In this document: piece after piece, positions 1 to 8,501 of the stretch
How positions within the stretch are numbered: position 1 is the first letter of the stretch
How the letters are laid out: each line of letters begins with the position of its first letter
Source of the DNA: MHLP01 sp043736515
Lineage (GTDB): Bacteria > Patescibacteriota > Minisyncoccia > Phycocordibacterales > UBA6899
Assembly (NCBI GenBank): GCA_043736515.1
Contig: JAYTCK010000005.1
Location: 1 to 36,852 of the forward strand
Length of the DNA stretch: 36,852 bases
Direction of reading: 5' to 3'
Made by a program: the position numbers and the translations under genes
Notes under the pieces: model-generated
Databases searched by the model: none
What the model was told of the DNA's origin: nothing
What the model saw: the letters and a program-made list of their open reading frames with translations, nothing else

Positions 1-2892
1 CTCTATATATATGGTAATTACGCGCGTAGCTCCGGCACGGATTATTGGAGTTATGCAACAGACTTCGATGGCACGGCGCTTGGTGGTTCATCGCGAGGGG
101 TAAGTGTCCGTTTTGCCGCAAACGCCACAGCAACATTTTCGAACGCTGCAACACTGCAAGCAATTGGGGTTGCGAGTGCGACAACCACGGTTGACCGCCA
201 AGCATCGGGAAATTATGCATTGACCCTCAGTTCCGCATACATCAACGCATCGTACTATCAGTTCAGCAACCTCAATAGTACGGGGCTTAATCTTGCCGGT
301 ACGACAACAATCACGAACATGAATAACGGTGCCTTTACTCTCGATGTTATTGGAGGCTCAATGATTACCATTGCATCATCGTCAATCGATCAAAACGCAT
401 CGGGACAGATATTCACAGTAAGCTTTGCCACCTCGTCGGGAATTTCTTCAGGATATAACGTGAGCGTTTCCGGGACGACAGGAAGCTCACTTACGTTTGG
501 AAGTGAATATGGAAACTATGCAAGTGAGGCATACGACAATGATGGCGGCACTGCGTGTGGATCTATCCGGTTTACCGATAGTGCTTGTCTTATTTCGGAC
601 CAACGCACGTATCGTTGGCGCAATGATGACGGGGGTGAAGGCGCACTTTCGACCGAATGGTATAACCAAAGTTGGTCCAAGCGGCAGCGCGTTCGTCTTA
701 CTACAACAGGAACTTCAACACTTACCAATGTTCAAGTGAAGATTTCTGTCCCTTATGACGCTGACATGCAAAGTGACTTTGATGATCTTCGTTTTACTGA
801 TTCCTCCGGGACAACTTCGATAGCCTCGTGGACTGAGAGTCATATTACTTCCGCCACTGCAACGGTATGGGTAAAAATTGCATCACTCCCAGCTTCAAGC
901 TTTGCTGATGTATTTATGTATTACGGTAATGCGGGAGCAACAGCTTCAAGCTCGGGCACATCCACATTCTTGTTCTTTGACGACTTTGAAGATGCGTCAC
1001 TTTCAGAATACTCTGGAAATACCACCCTTTTTGAGCAATCAACCTCGTTTAACTATGAACGTACACGAGGCCTTGATGCGTCCGCCGGAAGTGAAACCGC
1101 ACAAAATACTGATGGTATTGGGCAGGTATCGGCTGGGGTCGGAAGAGATACAACATTCCGTTTCTTCCAATACATTGATATGTCCTCGGGCGGTGGCAAT
1201 GAGCCTTGTTTCCTATTTGCCATGCAGTCACCGATTACATCACATCAAAACTACGGTGTATGTCTTCAGCCCTTCGGTCAGGATAAAATTACTATCGTAG
1301 AAAATGCTTCCTACAATGGACGTAATGATGGCTCCACACTCCTTGTACAAAAGAATGTTACATATACCACTGGTTGGTACGAAACATCGATTGACTGGCG
1401 CTCTTTGGGAGGACAAATTTATGTCACCGTATATGATTCTACTGGTGCTGTCTTTGCAACCACATCGGCATCAGATTCAACATACACATCTGGTGGTGTC
1501 GGCTTCACCTTCTGGGGTATGCACGGGGGCTGGGACATTCCTTCTGCGCGAGTCTATAACTCCGCAGTGCCCACCGCAACCTTCTTCACCGAACAGGCAG
1601 ACTCAGGCGCAACATGGAAGGCTGAGGAAAACGCGATAAACACTAATCAAGCAAAAAATCAAAATGCTCGCCTCCGCATAACTGTGAAAAACTCAGGGGC
1701 ACCACTTTCAAACCGAAATTTCCGGCTTCAGTATGCGGCGAAGGGAGCAGCCGCGAATTGTGAATCGGTAGCAACGGGAAATTATGTCGATGTTCCCACC
1801 AACACATCCGGCTGTGGTTCCGAAGCGGCCTGCATGAAGACATCAACCCAATTCTCCGATAAAGCATCGTCAACCCAACTACTCGCGATTCCTTCCGGAT
1901 TTACTCACACTCACGGACAAATTTTGGAAGACCCATCAAATCAGACCGGCAATATTTCGCTCGCGTCGAGTCAATTTACTGAAGTCGAATACAATTTCCA
2001 GCTCACCGCATTTGCCACACAAAATTCCTACTGTTTCCGCACCACCCACGCTGGCACTGCACTCGACAACTACACGAAGGTCCCCGAACTCACCGTCCTG
2101 CACGGACCGACAATCTCAAACTTCAGCTTTAACAGCAACAACAATATTGCACTCACTGAAGGAACGACAACGACTATTATGGCGACTGGGACAGTGACGG
2201 ATCTTAACGGCTATGCAGACATAACAAATGCATCGTCAACGTTTTACCGACAGAGTATAGCCGGGGCACGCAACTGTACGGCAAATAGCAACAACTGTTA
2301 TCAGATCGCGACAACATCATGTATATTCTCCAACTGTTCTGGTAATGCGTGCACGGTTTCATGTACTGCCGCAATGTATTTCTTCGCAGACCCGACTGAT
2401 GTTGGTAGTACGTATGCTGCCGAAAACTGGCAGGCGCTACTTGATGTGTGGGATTCGTCACTCACGCATGACAATAGCACCTCATCTCAAGAGCTGTATA
2501 CTCTCCAGGGATTAACAACAACATCAACACTTCCGTACGGCTCAATTGTTGTGGGAGCTGATTCCGGTGCGACAAATGCAACCACCTCTGTAAATAACAC
2601 CGGAAACAGTGTGCTCAATATGAACGTAGGAGGTGACGACCTCTATGCCGGGGCAAGCAGGGTCACCTATAACCAACAAAAATATGCGACCTCAACTTTC
2701 ACATATTCAGCATGTGGTTTCTGCAGCACACTCTCACCTACTTCTTCACCAACATATCTGCCTCTTCAGGTATCAAAAGCTACCACAACAATATGGACTC
2801 CGTATAAAGACATTTACTGGGGAATCAATATTCCTCTGGGGACTGCGCCTACAACATTCTCGGGCTTCAATCTCTTCCAAACAGCTCCATAG
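1..2892 (+). CDS. Large secreted surface protein with DUF2341 and LamG-like domains (5' truncated)
   Basis: The frame is open from base 1 to the TAG at 2890-2892, so the gene begins outside the window; a TTG at 220 is only an internal codon. The protein is rich in Ser, Thr, Asn and Gly, as in CPR surface proteins. About 655-970 encodes a DUF2341 domain (WYNQSWSKRQRV start, then FDDLRFTDSSG and FMYYGNAGA). About 975-1590 encodes a beta-rich concanavalin/LamG-like region starting FFDDFED. After a Cys-containing beta region, about 2105-2892 encodes a C-terminal module with several Cys pairs (FADPTDVGSTYAAENW, then DIYWGINIPLG). That module is repeated at the end of the protein at 8502-10349. Function is unknown; glycan binding or adhesion is inferred from DUF2341/LamG. 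A structured element begins directly after the stop codon. Confidence 0.85.
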   Translation, partial: LYIYGNYARSSGTDYWSYATDFDGTALGGSSRGVSVRFAANATATFSNAATLQAIGVASATTTVDRQASGNYALTLSSAYINASYYQFSNLNSTGLNLAGTTTITNMNNGAFTLDVIGGSMITIASSSIDQNASGQIFTVSFATSSGISSGYNVSVSGTTGSSLTFGSEYGNYASEAYDNDGGTACGSIRFTDSACLISDQRTYRWRNDDGGEGALSTEWYNQSWSKRQRVRLTTTGTSTLTNVQVKISVPYDADMQSDFDDLRFTDSSGTTSIASWTESHITSATATVWVKIASLPASSFADVFMYYGNAGATASSSGTSTFLFFDDFEDASLSEYSGNTTLFEQSTSFNYERTRGLDASAGSETAQNTDGIGQVSAGVGRDTTFRFFQYIDMSSGGGNEPCFLFAMQSPITSHQNYGVCLQPFGQDKITIVENASYNGRNDGSTLLVQKNVTYTTGWYETSIDWRSLGGQIYVTVYDSTGAVFATTSASDSTYTSGGVGFTFWGMHGGWDIPSARVYNSAVPTATFFTEQADSGATWKAEENAINTNQAKNQNARLRITVKNSGAPLSNRNFRLQYAAKGAAANCESVATGNYVDVPTNTSGCGSEAACMKTSTQFSDKASSTQLLAIPSGFTHTHGQILEDPSNQTGNISLASSQFTEVEYNFQLTAFATQNSYCFRTTHAGTALDNYTKVPELTVLHGPTISNFSFNSNNNIALTEGTTTTIMATGTVTDLNGYADITNASSTFYRQSIAGARNCTANSNNCYQIATTSCIFSNCSGNACTVSCTAAMYFFADPTDVGSTYAAENWQALLDVWDSSLTHDNSTSSQELYTLQGLTTTSTLPYGSIVVGADSGATNATTSVNNTGNSVLNMNVGGDDLYAGASRVTYNQQKYATSTFTYSACGFCSTLSPTSSPTYLPLQVSKATTTIWTPYKDIYWGINIPLGTAPTTFSGFNLFQTAP

Positions 2893-3012
2893 GTCTAAAC
2901 GGTCATAAGAATGACCTGGAGTGGCATCATCAGAATATGATGCAGGGCATCGCAGGGCGATGCGTACCGCATCTCGTTTTCCGAGTTTTCCCAATGATGG
3001 ACATCTTGGGTT
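2893..3012 (+). repeat. Structured post-stop element E3, copy a: row of four stem-loops
   Basis: The element starts directly after the TAG with GTCTAAACGG (2893-2902). Stem-loops follow in a row: GGTCAT/ATGACC (2901-2906/2911-2916), GCATCAT/ATGATGC (2924-2930/2937-2943), GCATCGC/GCGATGC (2947-2953/2957-2963), and CCCAA/TTGGG near 2990-3010. A second copy (E3b) lies on the minus strand after the stop at 16283. It has the same first ten bases and the same CCTGGA and GGCATCATCAGAAT segments, but a different first helix (GATGC/GCATC) at the same place. No T-run follows, so it is not a simple terminator. Confidence 0.65.
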
Positions 3013-3019
3013 GTGTGAG

Positions 3020-3090
3020 TTTTGCGGACGGCCTGAGGTCCGACCTTGGCCCTGAAAGGTCGTACCTCGGAGAAGTTGGCCGTCTTTGCC
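3020..3090 (+). repeat. Hairpin repeat E5, copy a
   Basis: A nested hairpin pairs GACGGCC (3027-3033) with GGCCGTC (3078-3084), and inside it TGAGGTCCGACCT (3034-3046) with AGGTCGTACCTCG (3057-3069). A closely similar hairpin with a different apical part lies at 28913-28990. In both places a new promoter or open frame starts just downstream. Confidence 0.6.
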
Positions 3091-3115
3091 TGTATAAGGG
3101 ATTTATTAAATTTGG

Positions 3116-3121
3116 TACAAT
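3116..3121 (+). promoter_or_regulatory. -10 box of the Fn3-like gene
   Basis: TACAAT at 3116-3121 ends 9 nt before the ATG at 3131, giving an expected 5' leader of only a few bases. No convincing -35 box is visible. Confidence 0.5.
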
Positions 3122-3130
3122 ATAAGAGGT

Positions 3131-4633
3131 ATGCGACATTTTCGAGCTCTTATCTCGGCAGGACTACTCCTTATTACAGGAAGCGTATTGAGCGTACTCA
3201 TACTTCCTCATTTTCTTCATGCGCAGTCGTCAATTTCCGGTGATGGCGTTCCTCCCAAGATGACGAACATTGTTATTACCCAGCCAACTCCGACTTCAAC
3301 GATTATTACATGGGAGACTGACGAGGAAGCCGACTCAGAGGTGAACTATGGACTCGACAAGAACTATGGGGTTTTTCGTGATCCACTGCCTAATAAAAAG
3401 AAACACAAGATATTACTGACTGATCTCGAACCATATCAGGTCTATCAAATGCGTATTGGCTCGGCGGATTATGGAGGAAATCAAGCACTTTCGGGAAATT
3501 ATTCGATTACAACGAGTGCGGTGATGCAAAAGAAAGAGCTGGACAAAATACCTCTCGACGAGCGCGTGTATGTCGAGCGTGCAATTGCGTCTATCAAGAT
3601 GATCAAATCAACGGAAGGATTGATTATGGTGGAAAAAGAGCTTGTCCAGCAAATTGAACGGGAAATATTACCACCCGCAATTATTGGTAACTCCCGTATT
3701 GATGAAGTGGGGATGGATTTTGCAGTAATTTCCTGGAGAACTGATCAGGATACTGGTTCGATGGTGAAGTATGCGCGCGAACTAGATTATCGTCCTGATG
3801 CGGAAAATCCCTATACGACGCAAGCGGGAGATGTTGATGAGCGGGTAAAGGAACACCGTGTCCGTATTTCCGGACTCACTCCGGGGACAACGTATCACTT
3901 CCGCGTCGAGGCGGAAGGTGAACTCGGGCTGAGAAGTGAAAGTCTTGATAACACCTTTACGACGAAAGATGTCATTCCAAACATTCTTACATTTCGTGTT
4001 GTAAAAGTGGAAGAGGATTCCGCGGTCCTATCCTGGAGTACATCGATTCCGGCAGCGGGAACTGTTGAATATGTTGACGTGAAGTCAAAAGAAGCGAAGT
4101 CAGTGGGTCAGCCTACGATGGTGTCGGCCCATACGTTGAAGATCGCAAACCTTCGATTGGGCGCGAGATACAGCGCGGTAGTAAAGGCCGAAAATACAGT
4201 GGGGGACATTGTTAAATCAAATATGATATATTTCACGACCGTGAAAGATGTTGAGCCCCCTATTATCTCAAAAGTATCGAATGAATCGACACTGTATCCC
4301 TCTGCAGATGCAAAAGTGCAGACACTTGTTTCCTGGGCGACCGACGAGCCGGCATATTGCGAATTCTTCTTCCGTGAAGGATTGAATCCACTGATTGAGC
4401 CGTTTGGAAGCGGGGAAGAGAAAGAGCCACGTACAAACCATGTTCAGGTAGTAATTGAATTTCAGCCATCGACTGTATATCAATTTTGGGTTGATTGTCG
4501 TGATCGCGCGAACAACAAAACAACGTCGGAAAAATTTGTCCTCTTTACGCCAAACAAGGAGAAGTCAATTATTGATATTATTTTGGAAAATTTCTCGGGT
4601 ACATTTGGTTGGGTCAAAAACATTGGCAAGTAG
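3131..4633 (+). CDS. Secreted Fn3-like repeat protein
   Basis: This 500-residue protein has an N-terminal signal sequence (hydrophobic core about residues 8-30, ending LHAQSS). Four beta-sandwich modules follow, at about residues 40-128, 185-277, 283-367 and 373-470. They share the Fn3 / purple-acid-phosphatase N-domain pattern (for example IITWETDEEADSEVNYG, VISWRTDQDTGSMVKYA, VLSWSTSIPAAGTVEY, LVSWATDEPAYCEFFF). Residues about 130-180 form a charged, probably helical linker between modules 1 and 2. There is no catalytic domain and no sorting signal; the C-terminus ends GWVKNIGK. It is probably a secreted or surface spacer/adhesion protein. The ATG at 3131 fits the signal peptide and the -10 box. 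Structured element E1 copy a starts immediately after the stop. Confidence 0.85.
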   Translation: MRHFRALISAGLLLITGSVLSVLILPHFLHAQSSISGDGVPPKMTNIVITQPTPTSTIITWETDEEADSEVNYGLDKNYGVFRDPLPNKKKHKILLTDLEPYQVYQMRIGSADYGGNQALSGNYSITTSAVMQKKELDKIPLDERVYVERAIASIKMIKSTEGLIMVEKELVQQIEREILPPAIIGNSRIDEVGMDFAVISWRTDQDTGSMVKYARELDYRPDAENPYTTQAGDVDERVKEHRVRISGLTPGTTYHFRVEAEGELGLRSESLDNTFTTKDVIPNILTFRVVKVEEDSAVLSWSTSIPAAGTVEYVDVKSKEAKSVGQPTMVSAHTLKIANLRLGARYSAVVKAENTVGDIVKSNMIYFTTVKDVEPPIISKVSNESTLYPSADAKVQTLVSWATDEPAYCEFFFREGLNPLIEPFGSGEEKEPRTNHVQVVIEFQPSTVYQFWVDCRDRANNKTTSEKFVLFTPNKEKSIIDIILENFSGTFGWVKNIGK

Positions 4634-4806
4634 GCCGCTCGGGATGCTCTTTTCAAAAACACGCTTTCAATTTGCCCCAGCCGGCAAATTGTTACTCCTC
4701 TCGAAAGGGCGACTTTTTCCAAAGCGAAAAAGACCATGCTCGCCCTTCCTGCGAGAGGTTTTTGAAAAGCCATCCCTCGCTCTTAAGAGCTGCGTTGGGG
4801 TTTTGA
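4634..4806 (+). repeat. Structured post-stop element E1, copy a
   Basis: The element begins with GCCGCTCGGG directly after the TAG at 4631-4633. The closing helix pairs GGGATG (4641-4646) with CATCCC (4771-4776) and CTTTTCAAAAAC (4649-4660) with GTTTTTGAAAAG (4758-4769). Inside are CAATTTGCC/GGCAAATTG (4668-4676/4683-4691), CCTCTCG/CGAGAGG, AAGGGCGA/TCGCCCTT and CTTTTT/AAAAAG around CCAAAGCG. After the closing helix comes the small palindrome GCTCTTAAGAGC and then GCGTTGGGG. Related copies lie at 10662-10838 (minus), 26729-26897 (plus) and 26930-27095 (minus). Helices differ in sequence between copies but keep pairing. Confidence 0.7.
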
Positions 4807-4839
4807 ATGTATCTGCGTGAGGATCATTCTTAGCGTTTT

Positions 4840-5265
4840 TTACGGTCTCACTTCTGTCTCAGTTCCGTCTTGTGCGATGATTGTTGGAGTTGTAGGCACT
4901 GATTCTTCCCACTTCGGCATTCTGGTTGTGAGGTATGCGACGGGGATCATTCCCAAAAGTGCGCCTTCGAGGAAGGCGAGCACAGCTGTTATTGCAAGGA
5001 AAAGATAGGCGAAGTTTGTGTTGTTAAGCTTCTTTCTTGCTAAAATACGATATGCGAGAAATGCACAAATAAGCAATACGCCAATAGTCCCAATATGCCG
5101 ACTAATTAAAAGATTTTTTTCTGCATTCACCTCTATTCCAAAAATAAATTCGACGGTGCGAGATAGCGCAATTACGCCAATGCTGATAAGCAGCATGTAC
5201 ACGCAATAAAAGAAAAAGGCCTCTCTTACTGAACGCACTAAAGCAAAATTTGTTAGCTCAAACAT
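4840..5265 (-). CDS. Small membrane protein, unknown function
   Basis: I do not recognise this 141-residue protein. It has three or four hydrophobic segments, at about residues 13-36, 56-76 and 82-108, with a basic turn AYRILARKKLNN between them. It ends in a polar tail that also contains a PTTPT stretch. It is most likely an inner-membrane protein. It is convergent with the Fn3-like gene across E1 copy a, and divergent from the ABC ATPase gene with about 195 nt between them. No enzymatic motif is visible. Coding use of this frame is supported by its length and clean membrane-protein composition. Confidence 0.65.
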   Translation of the reverse strand: MFELTNFALVRSVREAFFFYCVYMLLISIGVIALSRTVEFIFGIEVNAEKNLLISRHIGTIGVLLICAFLAYRILARKKLNNTNFAYLFLAITAVLAFLEGALLGMIPVAYLTTRMPKWEESVPTTPTIIAQDGTETEVRP

Positions 5266-5439
5266 ATCGTTATTTTTTTAAGGCGCACATCTTTATTTTT
5301 TGGAAGTGTGACAATGATGCTGCTTTTTCGGATTCTGTTATAAAGCGGATGGGGGCGCAAGCACTTCCTATGGTAACAATTTTATAAGTGTTGTGCCAAC
5401 AAAATAGGGGTTTCTTGTGCAGGATGCTGTATCCTCATA

Positions 5440-5445
5440 TATAAT
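5440..5445 (+). promoter_or_regulatory. -10 box of the ABC ATPase gene
   Basis: TATAAT at 5440-5445 has a weak TTGTGC at 5415-5420 upstream (19-nt spacer). AAGGAT at 5451-5456 lies 5 nt before the TTG at 5461. The rest of 5266-5439 shows no gene. Confidence 0.5.
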
Positions 5446-5460
5446 AGAGTAAGGATCGTA

Positions 5461-6834
5461 TTGTTCGGAACAAATCAAGTTTCAAGCAGTCCACTTACAC
5501 TCACCATGGCAAAACCGATTATTTTTGGAGATACAATTGAAATTACCTACAACCCAGGTAAGGAGAACGAATTTAAAGCGAATAAGGGTGCCACGATCGA
5601 AATATTTGATTCTGAGTACATCATTCTTTTCGGTCCTTCGGGCTGCGGCAAATCTACTCTGCTTTACTGCATGTTCGGTGTCTTGCCACCATCGGCAGGG
5701 AAGATGTATGTGGAAGGGGAGTCGATTTATGACTACAACGCCATGCAGATGGTGATGTTTCAGAGAAAGACGATGGGTATCATGTATCAGTCATTCAACC
5801 TCATCAACTCCATTACAGTGATTGATAATGTTGCCCTCCCACTTATTTTTGCAGGAATCCCAGCACGTGAGCGCTACGAACGTTCGATGGAACTTTGTCG
5901 CCGGTTTATGATCGATCACGTAGCCAACAAGCGGCCAACTCTTCTTTCGGGAGGGCAGCAGCAACGTGTGTCCGTTGCGCGGTCGCTGGTCAATGACCCA
6001 AAGATACTTATTGCCGATGAGCCTGTCGGCAACCTCGACTCTATCACCGCAGCTCAGGTTATGGATACACTTGCGGAGATCAACGAGAAAGACAAAAAGA
6101 CGGTTATACTTGTGACGCATGATGCAAAATATCTTCCCTATGCACATCGTATTGTGTATATGAGTGACGGCAAGATTGAGCGCGTGGTGCCAAACCCGGA
6201 AAAGCGCCAAATATTAAAGCTCGCTCCCGGGTCAACCATTGTTACTGAAATTGAACAGATCGCCCGCATTTATCCCTACGACTCGCCAAAGGAACTTCAA
6301 GTGAAAAGTGTGGTCAATTATCTTATCGAGGAATTAACATTTGATCAAATCACCAAATTGCAGCGCTTGACGGAGTCGATCATTGACGGGCGCATGGACA
6401 GTGCAACATATTTGCGTACCTTGATGGCTGACCTAAATGACGGAGGCTTAAGCATCCCCGTTGCGCGCGCTACGCAAATGACAGACAAACTGATGAATAT
6501 TATGGATCATTCACGTGACATTTTGCGTTACCGGCGTTCGCGGGGTTCAGACCTCACGCAAATGCGTAGTCTTGAACTGATCAACCGCTTGGCCGAATTT
6601 TTGGCCACGCAGTTTGAATTCTCCCTCACACCTACCCAAAAGGAACACTTTGAAAGATCAATCGCGCAGCGCATCGGTGGTTTTACGAAGAAGGAGGATT
6701 TCTGGGCCCAAATGGAACTTCATGTTGAGGAAGGGGGAGTAGGGCTGAATAAAAAACAGGCATTTGATGTGACGCGGTTGGCGGAGAAACTTATTGCCCA
6801 GGGCATACCCCGCATCGGTGAAGCCCACCACTAA
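5461..6834 (+). CDS. ABC transporter ATPase, MacB/LolD type, with long C-terminal extension
   Basis: This is an ATP-hydrolysing subunit of a MacB/LolD-like exporter acting at the cytoplasmic face of the membrane. Visible motifs are Walker A GPSGCGKST (residues 58-66), the signature LLSGGQQQRVSVARSL, Walker B ILIADEP and the switch His in VTHD. The standard ATPase domain ends near residue 240. About 215 further residues, largely helical and charged with no recognised domain, are unusual for this family (normally about 220-250 residues). The partner is the FtsX-type permease starting at 7211, separated by structured element E2a. The start is uncertain: TTG at 5461 has an AAGGAT site, while ATG at 5506 (MAKPIIF) has none. 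The stop codon lies inside the first helix of E2a. Confidence 0.9.
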   Translation: MFGTNQVSSSPLTLTMAKPIIFGDTIEITYNPGKENEFKANKGATIEIFDSEYIILFGPSGCGKSTLLYCMFGVLPPSAGKMYVEGESIYDYNAMQMVMFQRKTMGIMYQSFNLINSITVIDNVALPLIFAGIPARERYERSMELCRRFMIDHVANKRPTLLSGGQQQRVSVARSLVNDPKILIADEPVGNLDSITAAQVMDTLAEINEKDKKTVILVTHDAKYLPYAHRIVYMSDGKIERVVPNPEKRQILKLAPGSTIVTEIEQIARIYPYDSPKELQVKSVVNYLIEELTFDQITKLQRLTESIIDGRMDSATYLRTLMADLNDGGLSIPVARATQMTDKLMNIMDHSRDILRYRRSRGSDLTQMRSLELINRLAEFLATQFEFSLTPTQKEHFERSIAQRIGGFTKKEDFWAQMELHVEEGGVGLNKKQAFDVTRLAEKLIAQGIPRIGEAHH

Positions 6835-7157
6835 AACTTCCATTTTGGGCCCACTTCGGGCGCGGCTTCAAGCAAGAGTCCGGAGAACGTATCAGAGTAC
6901 GTCCTCTCGGACATCTCGCTCTTGCCGCATCCCGAATTGCATCCCAAAAGTGAAAGTTTTAGGACTTTGGTATCTCATCCCAAATATTGTGTTGCCCATA
7001 CTCTTGGGAGAAATTGCATCCCAAAAATCGCGATGCTAACGTGGCGCTCAAACACTCCCACCGTGAAAAAACCGAAATCCATCCAAGTTATAGCGTTTTA
7101 AACACACCGATATGCTTCGCATCCGAATTGCATCCCAAAAATGGAAGTTTTAGGACG
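6831..7157 (+). repeat. Structured post-stop element E2, copy a, with internal partial duplication
   Basis: This fills the non-coding gap between the ABC ATPase and permease genes. The 5' arm at 6831-6849 includes the TAA stop codon. It pairs with either of two 3' arms, 6943-6962 or 7134-7153 (the second with only one bulged base). Inside are GCAAGAG/CTCTTGC (6872-6878/6919-6925), GTCCG/CGGAC (6878-6882/6908-6912) and ACGTA/TACGT (6887-6891/6898-6902). The segment GAATTGCATCCCAAAA is present twice, and a shorter form is at about 7011-7027. That pattern suggests an internal duplication of the 3' half. A second family copy is at 10350-10560. Confidence 0.65.
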
Positions 7158-7198
7158 GCACCCCGTGTATTGTTGTTCATAACTAGCGTTGGGTGGAG

Positions 7199-7204
7199 TA
7201 TAAT
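7199..7204 (+). promoter_or_regulatory. -10 box giving a leaderless permease mRNA
   Basis: TATAAT at 7199-7204 ends 6 nt before the ATG at 7211, so transcription would start at or next to the A of the ATG. The GTG at 7193 lies upstream of this -10 box and cannot be the start for this promoter. Confidence 0.6.
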
Positions 7205-7210
7205 AACATC

Positions 7211-8419
7211 ATGCAACTTCGTGATATCGCAATGCTCTCCACTCGTATGTTTAAGACGAACCCTGCTCGTACGTGGCTGACTATTGCCGGCATGGGTGTG
7301 GGGACAGGTGCGGTCGTGACACTTGTGGGTCTTGGGTTCGGACTCCAAAATATTATTCTTGAGCAGATTGTTTTTGGAGAAACGCTACTCTCACTTGCGG
7401 TCAATAATCCTCCCTCGAAAGTTGTTTCTATCACCAATCAAACGCTCAAAGATTTTCAAGCTTTTCCCAATGTAAAAGATGTCGCGCCACTTGCAAGTTT
7501 TCCGGCTCTCATTACCATTGACGGACTTACCGGTAATGCATTTCTTCAGGGCGCAAATCCTCCATTCTTTAGGTATACGGGTGCAGTTGCCGTGCAGGGT
7601 GAACTTTTTAAAGATGGAGAAGAAACAAAAAACAAAGATGGAGTTATCCTTACAAAAGCTGTTCTCAAGCTTTTTGATATCAAAGAGCCCAAAGATGCAA
7701 TTGGTAAAATGGCGTCTTTCCGTGTGTTTGTTCAAAAAGAGGGAAGTGAAGAATCCGAAGAAGTTACGATACAAAAATCATACAAGATTGTTGCCGTAAC
7801 GAACGAAGAAAATTTCATCGCCGCAATTATTCCTTTATCGGAGCTGGCGGGGCATATTGAGATCAAATCTTACGACAAGGCGCAAGTGCGCGTCACAAAA
7901 AGCGATTATCTTGCTGCAACACAGGAATTAATTGTAAAAAAAGGGTATCTTGTAACCGCGCTATCAAAAACAGTTGAGCAAGCAAACAAAATATTTCAAG
8001 GTATCCAGGCGGTTCTTGCCGTATTCGGTGGTATCGCGCTTATGGTTTCGGCAATTGGTATGTTTAATACCATGACCGTGACGCTTCTTGAGCGCACCGC
8101 AGAGATCGGCATTATGCGTACGCTTGGTGCATCGTCGGGAGACATTAAGATTCTCTTTGTTTCTGAGGCGGTTATTGTGGGATTTCTTGGAGGAATTATG
8201 GGTATTCTCTTCGGGCTTACTATTGGATTTGTTTTAAACGGCGCCATGAATGTGGCCGCATCTAGCTTTGGTGGAAAATCCGTATCACTTTTTTCCTTTC
8301 CGATACCGTTTCTTCTTTTTATCGCAAGTTTTTCAGCAATTGTGGGCTTTATGACCGGAGTGTTTCCCGCCAAGCGGGCTGCGGAGCTCAATCCACTGGA
8401 TGCTATTCGATATAAATAG
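7211..8419 (+). CDS. MacB/FtsX-type ABC transporter permease
   Basis: This 402-residue membrane subunit has an N-terminal membrane helix (about residues 20-45, LTIAGMGVGTGAVVTLVGLG). An extracytoplasmic MacB-PCD-like domain follows (about 46-265), then three C-terminal helices of the FtsX domain: about 270-290, 315-345 (VGFLGGIMGILFGLTIGFVL) and 360-385. The typical motif GIMRTLGASSGDI and the end PAKRAAELNPLDAIRYK are present. The protein pairs with the ATPase encoded at 5461-6834, probably for export of a lipoprotein, peptide or surface component; the substrate is not known. It has its own -10 box, so the pair need not form one operon. The start was chosen because it sits 6 nt after TATAAT. 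Confidence 0.9.
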   Translation: MQLRDIAMLSTRMFKTNPARTWLTIAGMGVGTGAVVTLVGLGFGLQNIILEQIVFGETLLSLAVNNPPSKVVSITNQTLKDFQAFPNVKDVAPLASFPALITIDGLTGNAFLQGANPPFFRYTGAVAVQGELFKDGEETKNKDGVILTKAVLKLFDIKEPKDAIGKMASFRVFVQKEGSEESEEVTIQKSYKIVAVTNEENFIAAIIPLSELAGHIEIKSYDKAQVRVTKSDYLAATQELIVKKGYLVTALSKTVEQANKIFQGIQAVLAVFGGIALMVSAIGMFNTMTVTLLERTAEIGIMRTLGASSGDIKILFVSEAVIVGFLGGIMGILFGLTIGFVLNGAMNVAASSFGGKSVSLFSFPIPFLLFIASFSAIVGFMTGVFPAKRAAELNPLDAIRYK

Positions 8420-8484
8420 TTTTAAAATGAACCCTACGGGCAAATCTGTGTATAACTTTATAACATATTTACCGTTGCACGAGG

Positions 8485-8490
8485 TATAAT
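8485..8490 (+). promoter_or_regulatory. -10 box of the second large surface protein
   Basis: TATAAT at 8485-8490 lies 11 nt before the ATG at 8502. No clear -35 box is visible. Confidence 0.5.
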
Positions 8491-8501
8491 AAACGTACAA
8501 T

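Noticed and set aside
2893..3012. Classical integron attC site
   Set aside because: GTCTAAACGG resembles an RYYYAAC core, but no matching GTTRRRY partner closes the element and no integrase gene is in the window. The idea is kept only as a test.
4634..4806. Simple Rho-independent terminator
   Set aside because: There are several nested helices and no T-run directly after the closing stem, and other copies lie opposite to the flanking genes.
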